NCBI GenBank assembly: GCA_963942565.1
Contig: OZ012700.1
Span: 25,817,718-25,881,717, forward strand
DNA: 64,000 bases
Reading direction: 5' to 3'
Source of the DNA: Maea johnstoni
Taxonomy: Eukaryota > Annelida > Polychaeta > Spionida > Magelonidae
The notes beneath the pieces are model-generated. The model was not told where the DNA came from. It made no database searches and saw nothing but the letters and a program-made list of their open reading frames with translations. Each line of letters opens with the position of its first letter. The first letter of the stretch is position 1. Positions 1 to 47,845 of this stretch are shown here, one piece after another. The position numbers and the translations under genes are program-made.

Positions 1-917
1 GGCAGCTCTAATTTATTATCCACTTTGATAAACAAAATGGTATCCAGGGTCTGACACTTAGATTTCAGGCTAGGGACCTGAAAAATTCTTTTGCTAAAAA
101 AAAAGTGGTCAAAAACAGGATTTCTGGTTATTACACATACTATTTTGGGCCCCTAGTCTGAAAAATCTAGGGGACCACAGCAAAATCTAGGGGCATATGC
201 CCCTGGGCCCCTGGGAAAGTCGAACTCTGGTATCATGGATTGCTTGCCGATAACCATTTTGAATAATTCAGAATTTCAATAATTTATAATTTTGATAATT
301 TGTTTTTCCGCATCTGGGCACAGCTGAAATACAACCCATGGGAACAATTAGTATATCCAAAGCAATGGAAAGCAGTTAATGGTAAATGCCTGCTTCGGGA
401 CAGATAAGCCAATTTTCCTGTATTTTATGACCCCCACAGGGCTCGACGTTAAGGCTAGCCCTGTAGCCCCGGGCTAGTTATTGAGAGTCAGGGCTAGTAC
501 ATTCTACCTGTAAGTAGCCCCAAGGGGCTAGATAGAAATATTGGCGCTTAAAAAAGTATGAAGCCTTCTTTTGGCTCTGCATACCTGGATGATAATTTAA
601 CTCAATTCAACACAATACACTGCATTCTTTTTATGTTATTAACAGAGGCTATGGGGTAGGCCCTAACTAAAGGCGCAAATAGTTAGGGCAAAGAAATCAG
701 ACTTTAATAAAGGTTCATTTTTCAAATGCTTGAATAATGCTTGTGACGAAAATACACAAAGATCACTATATCTCTGGCATGCCCTCCATTTAAACATCTG
801 ATCCAAGTTCAGGGATGTCCAACTGTCGCACCAGTCTGCGACAGAGGCCTCAAAACATGTGACAAGGCAAATCCTTTAATCACTGTTTAATTCAGGAAGT
901 TTTGGCCTCATACGACC
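1..917. other. PFK downstream intron, no gene seen
   Basis: No exon matching the missing PFK segments was found. Bases about 437-545 are rich in CTAGCCC, also seen near 20.7-20.96 kb and 35.9-36.0 kb, so they are probably a diverged repeat. Confidence 0.5.
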
Positions 918-1163
918 AAATGATAATAATGATAATAATAATTGGAATTTATATAGCGCCATTTCCATTCATAAAATGTTCAAAAGCGCTGCACATTGTC
1001 ATAGTTTGAGTCATAGTCAACGACGCCTCAATGGGCGAGCCTGAAAAGGTGTGTTTTGAGATACTTCTTGAAGGCCTGACACGATGTAGAATCCTTCAGG
1101 TGTTGTGGAAGCGCATTCCATAATCTCGGTGCACTAATGGAGAAAGCGCGATCTCCAAATTGA
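918..1163 (-). repeat. LINE 3' end (CR1/L2-like), truncated
   Basis: On the minus strand this reads DRAFSISAPRLWNALPQHLK, then QAFKKYLKTHLFRLAH and a stop, typical of the extreme C-terminus of CR1/L2-type reverse transcriptases. A short 3' UTR with GCGCTATATAAATTCC and an ATT-rich tail follows. Only the last ~45 codons remain. A second copy lies at 13381-14035. Confidence 0.75.
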
Positions 1164-2861
1164 TACTGTCCGACATTTCACTTGCGCATTAAATACAAGT
1201 TATGCTCAATACAAAATGTGTTAGCTCCAATTATTGGTACCACCTATTGATTGATAAAGGTTTTCATTATCGCTAAGAAGGTTGATGTGGTAGTGCCACC
1301 TGGTGACTATTTTCGCACAGCCCCCTCCAAAGATTGCTGTGCTACAAGACCCATTGTCTGTGCTCCAGGACTCTCAAAATGTGGACACCAATGAAGTTCC
1401 CATTGCTAGATAGCTAATGGTCAGAAAAATACCAGCTTCAACACTCTGTCAATAGCTTGCAGCAAGCCATCATTTGCTATCTTTAATGATTAAATAGTCA
1501 AGTTTCCACTGTGATCCAATTTATAGGATCAGTGTAACTTTACCTTAACACAAGTATAGGTAAATGGACCCAACTCATTCAGCCAATTGTGTCCTGAGAC
1601 AACACATTGGCCACTATGCCATCGGGACAGGCCCTCCAAGATGCCCTGGTTCCTAAACCATATCAGAAACAGGTTTCTGACTATATCAATTTCTCACTAG
1701 TCATAGTTAGGCCTTGAATGCCGTAAATTCACGGAAATTTAGACCATCCTAGGAATTTAGGCCACTATAACTATTTTGCAAAATAATTAATGGGAAATCT
1801 GGGCAACCCTCGCTCTATCACCAGTTGCCATTGCACAAAATATGGACCTAGCACTAAGCTGATACAACATCAAGGTATTTTCAGAAAACATGGGCCATCT
1901 GAACCCATAAAATTACAATTACTAAAAAGATACCCAATTTACTGAGAATTGACGTTAGTGGAGACAGTGATCATACCATAAGTCATATGCCATACCACTG
2001 GAGGGGCTTGGGGTATGCTGGATAAGGGAAAAGATTGGAATTTTTCCCCACTTATTTTATTTTTGTTCATGTAGAGCAGGGGAGGTCAGCATGACAAACA
2101 TGACCACTAAATATGCAAAAATTATAGAATATCAATAAAAGCTGAAAAAAATAGTTTTAGTTAATTTCAATATCTCCATTCACAAAGAAAGCTTATTAAT
2201 ATATCTATTAAGGGTTGGCATCATTCTTTATTTTGATAACAAGCCAGAGAAGCCTACATAAAAAGAAGAGTTGCATTTTGATATTGAAAAAGCTGTAACA
2301 TGCAATGAAATATGTACATTTTTACCTGGAATGAATTTCTTAATGCAGTGCAGGTCTCTTATAGTATATCTGATTAATTTCTGCTTAAAGTCTTATGACA
2401 CCTTTTGAAATCTGTCTAATACTCCCTGAAGTTTTCATGAATTGTAAAAAAGGACTTTTGGGGGCAGATTTCCCTAAAATGGTACAGTAGTTACCAAATT
2501 AGCACTGAATTTGCCCTTTCTTATATCGGATATTGTTTAGCAAGGGTAAATGAAAAGATGAATGGTCATTTATTATTTCTGAAAATATTTCAATTTATAA
2601 AATTTCAATAAATATGAAAATTGCTAAAGCCTAACCAAAGTGTTTTGAAACCAGAATAGGCAGGTAAATTCATAATGGTACAAATTTAGTAAATGAGCAC
2701 ATGTATGTTGAATCAATCTTTTCCAAATGGGAAGTAGTGTCAATAGGTGTAACCGATTGAGAGTATCATAAGACCTCAAACTAACGACGCGTCTCCTCTG
2801 ATGAGATCATCAACTAAACATGATTGATTTGAATGGTGAAAATAACATTTTCCTTGCTTAC
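1164..2861. other. PFK intron, no feature recognised
   Basis: Read on both strands for PFK exon motifs and for repeats shared with the rest of the window; nothing convincing was found. Confidence 0.5.
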
Positions 2862-38572
<35,711 letters not shown>

Positions 38573-39041
38573 TTTTAGCCCTAGTCAAGTCCGAGCTAGG
38601 ATTAGCTGTTGGGTACTTCGTTCTGCTCAGGTGCCCTTCCTGTTCAGAGCCAAGTCGGAGCAGGTGACCTTGAGCCTAGAGGAAGGTGACTACGGAAAGA
38701 GCCGACGGACTTCGGGTAGTTCCGTAAGTTTAGTTTCATATTTGCTCACAAGAGGTCGGCACCAATTGGTGAAACCCCTATTGTCATCCCTCTGGGTAAT
38801 ATTGCTCAACCCGCCGGACTATTTCTACTTTGGTGCCCCTTTGGTATCAATGGGCGACAAAACACATGCATTTCCAAAAACATTATTCTATTTCTATATC
38901 GTCATATTTTTGAAATCAATTATTAACTAACTCCTGTGAATTTATGCATAACGTATCACAAAAATCTTTCTATTCAATGCAGTGTGCATTTCTTTGACGA
39001 ACTATTTTCTAAATGCCAAATCCCGTGAGTGACACGCCAGG
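38573..39041. promoter_or_regulatory. head-to-head promoter region, PFK and RPL19
   Basis: Only about 470 bp separate the PFK start codon (minus) from the RPL19 TOP start (plus), so both core promoters and the PFK 5' UTR must lie here or overlap it. An ACCAATTGGT word near 38761 contains a CCAAT box on both strands. No TATA box was recognised for RPL19. Alternative PFK leader exons further upstream are possible. Confidence 0.6.
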
Positions 39042-39053
39042 CTCTCTCTTTTC
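39042..39053 (+). promoter_or_regulatory. RPL19: 5' TOP pyrimidine tract of RPL19
   Basis: CTCTCTCTTTTC, an unbroken C-started pyrimidine run 25 bases before the start codon. It fits the 5' terminal oligopyrimidine start that puts animal ribosomal-protein mRNAs under growth-controlled translation. The start site is inferred from this motif. Confidence 0.7.
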
Positions 39054-39077
39054 AATCGTGGTGTTCATAGATCGACC

Positions 39078-39082
39078 ATGAG
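39078..39082 (+). CDS. RPL19: RPL19 coding exon 1 (ATGAG)
   Basis: Five coding bases, ATG AG, then donor GTAAAA. Chosen because exon 2 needs AG to complete Ser2, because of the TOP tract just upstream, and because of the known position of this intron in animal RPL19. Confidence 0.85.
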
Positions 39083-42000
39083 GTAAAAATGAATGGTTTC
39101 ATATATGGCTTATATCTTATTTATGGGAAAATTTGAAATGAATCTAGCATTTATCGAAAGACTGTCTGTTGATTTGTGTCACTTTGTCGTATTATATCGA
39201 TCATATTTTCTCAGTTTTAGCTAAATTATCATGCATGTTGAAACTTGCACCATGCTTTGCCTACATAAGCAACATGGCGGCTCCCATGGCCATGTGTAGC
39301 CTGTCACCAATGTTGTCAGATTCTGAACAACCCTCGTCGTCAAAGATAGAAATAAATGTCTTGATTAATCTCCACGAAGAGGTTAGGCTGTTGGAACTTT
39401 TTTGAGTCCTGAATCCCCCCCGACAAGGAGTATCTGCCATGTAGACTTTGCCAATGCCTGATCTGATGGTAGAAATCATCTTCCTGAAGTTGTATAATAT
39501 ATTGTACTTTTTGTAGCAATATTAGTCAATCATCAACATGTGAACATGAACTGGTGGCATGAACATTCGGAATAAAGTTCATGGATTAAATTCCTGGTTG
39601 AATCCAACTTGCCAACACTATCTTATGGTTTATGTTAGTGACTCAAATCAATTCAATATTCTAAATGGATAAGAAATTAAAATCTTTCAAAGGTCATCTC
39701 TAGAAATACTAGGTTTCAAAAAATGATTGAATTGTACACACTGAATTTTGTTTTCTTGTAAATCTGAATAAAAGCCCTCGATTTTCAGAATGCTATGTTC
39801 CTGAATTACAGCATCAGGACTGCAGTTGAAAAGCTCATTCACTCTTACCTGTCAACTGCCAGGCAATGTTAGGGTTGACTTTATGAATAGACAATATCAG
39901 TGTTCACCTTTAGCAGGTGCAAATGCGCCTAGATTTTCAAATCTGCACCTAGAATTTGTGAGCCCAGGCGCCCGAATTGCACCTAGACTACCTACTCTAG
40001 GAATTAAGTCTTGAGTTATCATATGCATGGTTTCCAGGAGGATGTCAGTCAGGGTAGCTGATTGCGAGGGAGTTGATTGTAAGACTTTGGCTCCTGATAT
40101 TTCTTGTGGGCACCTAGATTCTTCTTTGCTAGACACCTGAAGAGTACCTTGCAAAACAATTTCAGATTGATCCCTGCAATATACATCTTGCAGTGATCTA
40201 ATGCTGGATAAAACTACTGGTAACATTTTGTTTATTCCATTTGGGAGTTGTGACATGTAATTCTGGTAACGTCCAGTCATTATAACTGGTCGCAGTCAGG
40301 AGAAGAGAGAAACCTAATGTAAAGAATATTTGATATAAGTTATGCCCAGTATTTGCTATCAATATTGGCTTTTGTGAGAGGTTGATGTTGTGAGTCATGG
40401 TCTTAGCCAGCAGGGCGTCTGGGTGCCTTTTTGGACACCCAAACCCTTGAAAATCACCCCTCAGGACACCCAAAATATTTTGTGTGGAATTTCTAAAAAT
40501 CTCAATCTCAAGCTTATAATAAAATTTTGTCATCTCCTTACAATTCCCATGACATTGTTTAATGATATCATGCCTTATTTTGATGAATTTATACATGTTT
40601 ATGGTTGAAATATGAGTATATTGTGATCCCCCTTAAAAATTTGGACGCCCAAAGATTTTACAACTGGCACCCAGTTTCTAAATCCTGGCTAAGACACTGT
40701 TGTGAGTAGTATTTTATAAAAGCTAATGATGAACACTTTCTTTTCAGCACCCTGCGCCTACAGAAACGCCTTGCGGCGGCAGTGCTCAAGTGTGGCAAAA
40801 ACAAAGTATGGCTGGATCCTAATGAGGTCAATGATATTGGGATTGCTAACTCTCGTGAGTATACGTGTTAGAAGCCAAAATTGTATGAAATAATACATCG
40901 AAAACTTACCTAAATGCTATATGTCACATGAATTATCAGTACTCAAATTAAATTTTATACATCTAGGTACATTTTGATAATTTAATATTTGATATTATAT
41001 AAGGACATACGTGAAACCCCTCTGAAGTTACAACTTGTGTGCCTGCCCACAACTATTCTTGAAATTAAAGTTCACTCAACTATTAAACTAATTATTTGAA
41101 ATAGTTGGAGATAATCCGTGTGTTGTCCCTTTGAGGGGTTGCACTGCAACTACAGGTTTACATTCAAATACTCAAAACCTGGATTTTTTTGATATAGAAA
41201 TTTTACTGTGTCAGAGCAATCGTATACTATAGGTGTGAAAGGGTTAACCCGGTTAAGTGATTCATCCCTGTACAACACATTTTAAAAGTGTTTTCACTGT
41301 TTTGTAAATGAACTTAATACAAAATCACAGCCCCAACACCAATATTTATTCTCTGACAGCTTGCTTGATGTGTGTTCTTCCTCTTTCCAGGTCAGAACAT
41401 CAGAAAATTGGCCAAGGATGGTCTCATTATCCGCAAGCCAGTAGCAGTTCACTCCAGGGCTCGCTGCCGTAAAAATGACATCGCCCGTAGGAAGGGTCGT
41501 CACAGCGGCACTGGTAAGAGAAAGGGTACAGCTAACGCCCGTATGCCTGTCAAGATCCTCTGGATTCGTCGTATGCGTGTCCTCAGGAGATTGCTGAAGA
41601 AGTACAGAGCTACAAAGAAAATCGACAAACACTTGTAAGTACATAAGGCGACCCGTAATTGAATTGTAGTTTCCCGGATCCGCCGAACAAAAAGAAAACC
41701 ACCCGACAGAAAAATAAAATCAGTATTAATTTTTTTTTATCATAGACAGCCGACCCAACTTAAAAGTATCCGATGAGAAATATAAAAACAGTTAGAAATC
41801 TCGCCAGACAACATGTTACATGCGAGAATTGGCAAAGAAAAACACGAATCATACGATATATTTCAGCAAGACATCGTATAAATTGATGTCTTGCGTGAAA
41901 TTCAATGTGCGCGCCACAATTGAAAACGATCGCAGGCGCTGTTGATCGAGTGTTGCCACCTTTGTTTTCGATCAACATCGTTCGTTCTCTGACATTTTTT

Positions 42001-44604
42001 GGCTAAATTAAATGACATGTAAGTCAATAAGATGTCAGGGAACGCTACTATCAACTTAGAAATTTATATTTTCTAAGTTGGAACGATCAACAATGAGTTG
42101 AAGACAATGGATTGAATTCGAAAATAGCGTTCGCTATTTTCGAATTCAAAATGGCGGCCACGGCAGATCGACCATTTGATTAAAGTTGGTTCAGTTATGT
42201 ATTAGTTATCTAACTTGACCTTATAGTCCTATTTTATTTCCCGACTCATTAATGATCAGGTTCAGAAAAAAAAGAAAAAAATATGACTTTTATTTTATTT
42301 TTATTTACCTCCCTACCGACTCTGCAAAAATGGTCTGGGAAAGATCCGGGAAACTACAAATCAATTAAGGTTCGCCTAAATGGGTATATACCGAAATACA
42401 TAGGTCTTAGCCAGCAAAAATCCTCCCTCAGGACACCCCAATGTTTTTGTGAGTAGTTTTCAAACTTGAGTAGTCAATTTCAAACATACTATTGAAATTT
42501 TTTCACCTTCATATAATCCCTATGTCATTTTTGGGCACCCAATTTCTAAATCCTGACTAACACCCTGGTTTAGGCCTAAAAAAATTAAATTGTTTGTTTC
42601 CTGTAACGCATGTTTTGCGTTGATTGGGAGTTGGGATGACGATAAAAAACTTTTGGGTAGGGATTTTTTTGAATAAAGGCAAATTTGGAGTTCCTGCAAG
42701 AGAATGCCTTGCAGCACGCGATTTAGGTGGAAATTTTTACCTAAGAAAGTAGGTCACAATGGGCAGGCTAGCCCTCACAATGGACTAACTGTCTCTACCA
42801 TGCTGACCTAGTTTCGTAAGTAAAATTTCCCCTGAAATCGCGTGCTGTAAGGTATTCTCTTGCAGGAACTCCAAATTTGCCTTCCAGTTGCCCTAGCCTA
42901 GTACATTTAGAAGACATGTATGGTATCTATAAATGAAATGAACCTTTATTGATCAAGAAAACCTCATTTGAGGTAAAACGCAGTTAAAAAGAAACTGGTT
43001 ATATTGAGGTCAGCTCAAGCAGGTAAGTTAAAGAAAACTTATATTTGAAACACCAAGACCGCAGGGATTAGATAGCTATTGTTAGAAAGGGGACAGGAGT
43101 GCTAAACTAGGAGTTTTATTTTGAGTGTGTCACTAGCATCACAGCCTTAAGAATAATAAAATGAATAGGGATAGTTAAACCCAACTAAAACATTTCTCTA
43201 TTATGAATATACATGTATACACTATTTACATGTATGTGAAGGTAAGCAAGTGCGGTCCTGTTGAAATGTTTATAATCTGGCATCACCTTACTCTGTTTAG
43301 CAGATGAAGTAGCTCTGATGAAGGGTTTGGTATGTTCATTTCTTTCATTTTCTTCTCTCTTTTTGCAGGCATAGCGAACTCTACAAAAAGGTGAAGGGTA
43401 ATGTGTTCAAGAATAAGCGTGTTCTTATTGAGCAGATCCACAAGGATAAGGCAAAGAAGAGCCGTACCAAGATGTTGTCGTAAGTATTCGCCTTACAGCT
43501 TTACCAATTTTTCATCATTCACGAATTCGTCAATGCAAAAAACCTGAAAAAACTGAATCACTGGCACATTGATACTCATCTGAGTGTGCTCGGCGAGAGC
43601 TATTCAATGGATACTAACATGACAGCCATTGCAAGAAACTCATCTCTACTAAGAGCATCTCTTGGTGATATCTGAAAACTTAACCTTTATTTAATTATTG
43701 TCACACATGATAAATAGACTGTTATGAAGGATCTTTAGCACTCAAAAATTTTATATCCTAAATCCGTGGCTGGTCTAAAATGCACCATTCCCCATGTGTG
43801 TGCACTAAAACGAGATATACTGTGTCGCATATAACTTGGAGCTGCTTTAACCAATAATCATCTCAAATGGCTGTTATATGGTTTTCAACTTTGAAGGAAA
43901 TGGGCCAGATTTAAAATCAAAATCTTGTGAATCTATGGACTTTGTAAGATTTCTGCTAATCTTGTTGCTAAGCTTCATGGTTCCCTATCATGATATCCTG
44001 TCAAAAAAGTTTTGGTGCATGGGGTCTGAAAAAGATGAGTTGGTAAAATGCTTATTGCTTCTAGTGTTGAGAGCAGTGCATCCGTTTGGATGGCATTGAT
44101 GGATATTTGGACAGCAAATGACCAAAAGTTAGGCCTTTGCCTGTATATTGAATATGATTATAATACGGCATTCAAAAAATAATCTCAAAAAAGAAAGGCT
44201 TTATACTTTCCCAGGATATCTGTTATACGTACGGCACTACTTCTGATTCCTAGAATTTCATTTGTTTTGCATAACACTTCTGTACTTTTTCTGCTTTGTG
44301 TGTCATGGAGTCTTTGTAGTTGATTCATAAAAACCTCTGCTCCGTTCTTTCAGTGGTCATTTGTCTGAAAACCTTTTGTTGTTAGCTGTGTAAAACTTCA
44401 CCATTCTCTTCTTGTCATGAAATCCTATTGCTGTTATTTAATTCATTGCCTAAACCGTTTGTGTTTTCTCGTTACAGTGACCAGGCCGAGGCCCGTAGAC
44501 AGAAGAACAAGGAGGCCCGTAAGCGCCGTGAGGACCGCATCATGGCCAAGAAGGACGAGCGTCTCCTTGCCTACCAGAAGGAGGACGAATCCACCAAGAA
44601 ATAG
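39078..44604 (+). CDS. RPL19: 60S ribosomal protein L19 (eL19), complete, 5 exons
   Basis: Structural protein of the large cytosolic ribosomal subunit. Exons 39078-39082, 40748-40854, 41391-41634, 43369-43479 and 44478-44604 join in frame with GT-AG introns into 197 residues (human eL19 is 196). Seen: [19 protein letters not shown] at the N-terminus, [13 protein letters not shown] (20-32), [19 protein letters not shown] (46-64), [19 protein letters not shown] (70-88), [13 protein letters not shown] (126-138) and a highly basic C-terminal helix [15 protein letters not shown] ending in KK. The first coding exon is only ATGAG, as in other animal RPL19 genes. A 5' TOP tract precedes it and AATAAA follows the stop. 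Introns 1-4 hold several MITEs but the coding frame is intact. Confidence 0.97.
39083..40395. other. RPL19 intron 1, no further gene seen
   Basis: The segment 39890-40180 has GCACCTAGA-type words repeated (39950, 39980, 40110 region), probably a decayed element. No snoRNA with convincing C and D boxes was found. Confidence 0.4.
39271..39281 (+). promoter_or_regulatory. YY1-like site in RPL19 intron 1
   Basis: AACATGGCGGC matches the YY1 consensus. Such sites are common just downstream of the start in ribosomal-protein genes. Binding is inferred. Confidence 0.45.
40396..40699. mobile_element. hAT-like MITE, GTCTTAGCCAG family, best copy
   Basis: Ends CATGGTCTTAGCCAGCAGGG and AATCCTGGCTAAGACACTG, with perfect 8-bp duplication TTGTGAGT (40388-40395, 40700-40707). 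This copy defines the family as hAT-like. Confidence 0.9.
40748..40854 (+). CDS. RPL19: RPL19 coding exon 2
   Basis: Residues 2-38 in part: [20 protein letters not shown] through IGIANS. Acceptor TTCTTTTCAG, donor GTGAGT. Confidence 0.96.
41391..41634 (+). CDS. RPL19: RPL19 coding exon 3
   Basis: Residues 38-119 in part, the conserved rRNA-binding core ([34 protein letters not shown]). Acceptor CTCTTTCCAG, donor GTAAGT. Confidence 0.97.
41647..42376. mobile_element. Harbinger-like MITE, GGCGACCC family
   Basis: Inverted ends GGCGACCCGTAATTGAATTG and AAATCAATTAAGGTTCGCC, then TTTCCCGGATC paired with GATCCGGGAAA, flanked by TAA on both sides. 730 bp, just 12 bases after the exon 3 donor. Inside lies AAAATGGCGGCC (YY1-like). 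A diverged relative is at 17555. Confidence 0.82.
42401..42564. mobile_element. hAT-like MITE, GTCTTAGCCAG family, short internal deletion form
   Basis: Left CATAGGTCTTAGCCAGCA; right AAATCCTGACTAACACCCTG. Interior shortened; no clear target duplication. Confidence 0.6.
42573..42675. mobile_element. Harbinger-like MITE, GGCCTAAAAAA family, truncated
   Basis: Left end GGCCTAAAAAAATTAAATTG with GTTTCCTGTAACGCATG; the right third is missing where the next element starts. Confidence 0.7.
42676..42883. mobile_element. MITE with ~48-bp inverted ends
   Basis: Left AAGGCAAATTTGGAGTTCC then TGCAAGAGAATGCCTT and GCACGCGATTT; the right end is the near-exact complement in reverse. 208 bp. Superfamily not resolved because its left flank is a truncated MITE. 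Confidence 0.82.
43369..43479 (+). CDS. RPL19: RPL19 coding exon 4
   Basis: Residues 119-156 in part: [20 protein letters not shown] through SRTKML. Acceptor CTCTTTTTGCAG, donor GTAAGT. Confidence 0.96.
43480..44477. other. RPL19 intron 4, partial family A MITE
   Basis: About 43535-43640 resembles the interior of MITE family A (GAGAGCTATTCAATGGATAC). No intronic snoRNA could be supported. Confidence 0.4.
44478..44604 (+). CDS. RPL19: RPL19 coding exon 5 and stop
   Basis: Residues 156-197: [20 protein letters not shown] through EDESTKK, then TAG. Lysine- and arginine-rich C-terminal helix. Acceptor CTCGTTACAG. Confidence 0.96.
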
Positions 44605-44655
44605 ACAAATTCCATCATTAGCGCTTATAAAATCTGGCTGTATAAAAAATATTTT

Positions 44656-44661
44656 AATAAA
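44656..44661 (+). terminator. RPL19: RPL19 polyadenylation signal
   Basis: AATAAA 52 bases after the stop codon; cleavage expected near 44675-44690. The 3' UTR would be short, as usual for ribosomal-protein mRNAs. Confidence 0.8.
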
Positions 44662-44699
44662 TGTGAATGGTCTATGAAGGAGAAAACGCATTGTTGTTA

Positions 44700-45382
44700 T
44701 TCATAAAATTTTGAGTTATGTTTTACCTGCCAACAATTCTCAAAGTATATGACAGACACCAAATTGTAATATTTAATTTGTGCAGATCATGTTGGTTGCA
44801 AAGGTTTGTGTCCTTTCAGGACTGGGAATATATTAATTTTTTGGTAATAAGAAAGAGAAATATACTCTCATTGTTATAATATCACCTCTCTGATATGAAT
44901 TACTTTCCATTTGAGAATTTTATTTAGTCAGGCAAGGTAGCTGCAAGGCTCCCAACATCAAATTTAAGTATCCAACAACATTCCAAAAGATTTGCATAAG
45001 GGTTTACTTGAGCACTGGTGTCTGGTAGAATAGCAAGAGGAAAATCTCACTGAAAGTGGTAGATTTAAGTTAAATATTATATTGGTTTACTTGCACTGAA
45101 AAAGTAGTGGCAGAAGTAACTAGCATGCATATTTAACCCTTTACCACACACTTGTTGGTGACTGTATGCCGGGCCTTGGCACCAGCGACACACAGTAACT
45201 AACCTAGCAACTAGGCTATGTTGCATTTTAAGTCATTGTACACAATATACATAAACCCAGGCTCATACTGGAAAGAAGATATGGATGGCCTGCAAGTTGG
45301 CTATTTGAATCACCACATCGAGTGATTGGTACATGCAGATTCTCAATTAAACCACATGCATACTGCAGTGCCATCTCTTCAC
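44700..45382. other. intergenic, no feature recognised
   Basis: AT-rich downstream flank of RPL19; no coding or repeat signal supported. Confidence 0.4.
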
Positions 45383-45385
45383 TAA

Positions 45386-45590
45386 GGGCCGTTCCATTTA
45401 AAAGTGAGGGGGGGGAGGAGGAACGGAAGCTAAATAAAAATTCGACACCCCCCTCTCCAGCCATAGTTCAGAATTCGGGACCCCCCCTCCAGATAAAAGA
45501 TCGAAATTCGGCACCCCCCACCCGAAGTAGACACTTAATCCTAACTGTAAGCGGCATGATAACATTGATATTTATGAAGCTTCTATAATC

Positions 45591-45657
<67 letters not shown>

Positions 45658-45805
45658 ATTATCTCTCCATATCTATACACACATATGTATATATATATAT
45701 ATAAACAAACATGTATTTACACAATGGCAGGGTATCCATCTTCCACCATTATGTACAATTCAAAGTATCCAGTTTTACATATATATGATCGAATTTAATC
45801 CATGT

Positions 45806-45851
<46 letters not shown>

Positions 45852-45990
45852 CTTTTAAGAATTTCAAATCCTGCTAAAATAATTCAAAATTCGGCACCCC
45901 CCCTCCCAACCAAAATTCAGAATTCGACCCCTCCCCCCTTTATAAAATCTTCCGTTCCTCCTCCCCCTACACTTTTAAATGGAACGGCCC
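45386..45990. mobile_element. Harbinger-like MITE, GGGCCGTTCC ends
   Basis: Inverted ends GGGCCGTTCCATTTAAAAGT and CTTTTAAATGGAACGGCCC with GAGGAGGAACGGAAG-type inner match, flanked by TAA on both sides. 605 bp. The interior holds (TA)n tracts at about 45601-45658, 45688-45703 and 45809-45845. Confidence 0.85.
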
Positions 45991-45993
45991 TAA

Positions 45994-47101
45994 GGATGGA
46001 GGCAGGCTTAACAAGGACTCCATGGGTGAGTTGGGTCACTTTGGTAGCTTATTTCCTGCAATACTGACCAGTATGCTCATACAAAGCTTGACCATACATA
46101 CACCCCTGTAGATGTTTTCCAGTCTATAGGCTGGCATAACACTTAATTCAGGTATTCTGTAGATAAGTATTTTAGACTCCTAGAATCAGCTACATTTAAT
46201 ACACTTGTATGAGAAAAATAGTTTGCACTTCAGCCATGTCTCAGAAAACTGTCTGTTAGGTCATTAGCCAATAAAGGTCATTGAAAGATCTGCTGTCCGA
46301 AAAGGTGTTTTTGCAGGAAATTGCCAGTCCACAAGATAGATCACCTTTAGACCCCTCAATACACTTCGGGCCAAAGCACCCAGACATCATTCTGTCATGC
46401 CAACCACTCTCTTTTGTTCCCTAACATCCGTTTGTCAAGAAAAAAAAAGAGTTTATGGCTACAATTTTATGGTGGTCCTCACACTTAGTTAAATGAAGAA
46501 ACCATCTAATGATAATACTAACAATAATGTTTTATAATAAAAGAAATAATTATGAAAATAAAAATGATAAACTAATGTTAATTATATCAATACTACAGGA
46601 GTAGTAATCCAAGTAATACTAAAAATATTAATACAATTTCTCCTTAAAAGGGGGCAGCACGGTGATCTAGTTCAGCTACAATGCAAATGTGAGCGATCTT
46701 GCATGTTTGTAGTGTTGGCAATGGGCATATTTTACAATGGGACCTAATGAGCAACATCAAAATTTTGCGGAGTTGAGACAAAAATTATGTTAATACATAC
46801 ACAACTTAGTGCTCCTAAGATGTTTGCCAAGTTTGGATGTCAAACACAATTTTTTTTGTAATAAGAAATAGGAAAAAAACGGTCAGACAGACTATAGCAT
46901 AGTTGCCTGCTCTGCTGCAGCACTTCAATTGTTCAAATGCCAAGCGCTCCCAGTATATGATGGGAGAGGCGCTGCCTCGCCATACTGCATTCAGCTCTCA
47001 GCTACTTGGTTGACAACTTGGGCCACTCGATATTCAATCTCCATTTATCTTTTCTTTCAATAAGTGATCTCAATATTCTAGAACCACGTTAACCCGGGCC
47101 C
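45994..47101. other. intergenic, no gene seen
   Basis: No exon or clear element boundary found; 46100-46340 weakly echoes 15940-16150 (ACATTTAATA, CCTGTCC-like words). Confidence 0.35.
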
Positions 47102-47308
47102 TTAACCTACTGGTGGCTTATTTGGTCAATTCAAAATAATGTGAAAAAAGCTGAAATATGACTAAAACCCTGGCAAATGGGCACTCATATGTTAGTACTC
47201 AATGAGAGCTTTCCAGTGAATGCCAAAATGACAGGATTTAGATGATTTTCTAAAATGTTTGAGTTCTTGTGCCTTCAACGAAAGTAGTCTCAGCATTGAA
47301 AAGGTTAA
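47102..47308. mobile_element. TTAA-flanked MITE, family A
   Basis: Left TTAACCTACTGGTGGCTTA; right GTCTCAGCATTGAAAAGGTTAA; same orientation as 5725-5937. Confidence 0.8.
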
Positions 47309-47512
47309 TCATCAACAATTAAAAAAATATGTATAGTGTGGTTGAATGGAAATTTTTGAGGTTTAAGCCCCATTCTCACATTCAGGACTCACGGCCACGA
47401 CCTACCAGGACTCAGGAGTCCTGGTCGATCGTGGTGAGTCTGCAAAAAATATTATGTAAGCGTATGGCAGTCTGGATAGTCGGCACGAGTCGTATTGAAG
47501 TCAGCGTCGGCC

Positions 47513-47543
47513 ACGACTGTTTTGAAAATTTCAAAACAGTCGT
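47513..47543. repeat. 31-bp palindrome in Harbinger left subterminal region
   Basis: ACGACTGTTTTGAAA, one central base, then its exact complement. Extends outward to ~19-bp arms with one mismatch. Confidence 0.95.
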
Positions 47544-47845
47544 AGCCGATCGGCGACGCCTCCACATACAAGTAGGTGCCAATAGGTAGCGTATGAGGAG
47601 CGTATGAAGGTCGGCAACAGCGTATGAAGGTCTTGGATAGCGTATAGCAGTCGTATAGACATCGGCGTCAAACGAATGCAAAACCGTGGGAAAGTTGCAT
47701 ACGACTGTACAGGACTGCCATACGCTAGCTATTGGTTACCTATACGCTTTCCCGGACTCTTATACGACTGCTATTGGTAATCAAAAAAAGCAGTCACGTG
47801 ACCGGAACTGGCCGCCATGACAGTAGCAGACAGTTCGCTACGAGC

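Noticed and set aside
39083-44477. snoRNA genes in RPL19 introns
   Set aside because: Ribosomal-protein introns often host them, but no pair of C and D boxes with a terminal stem, or H/ACA layout, could be supported by eye.
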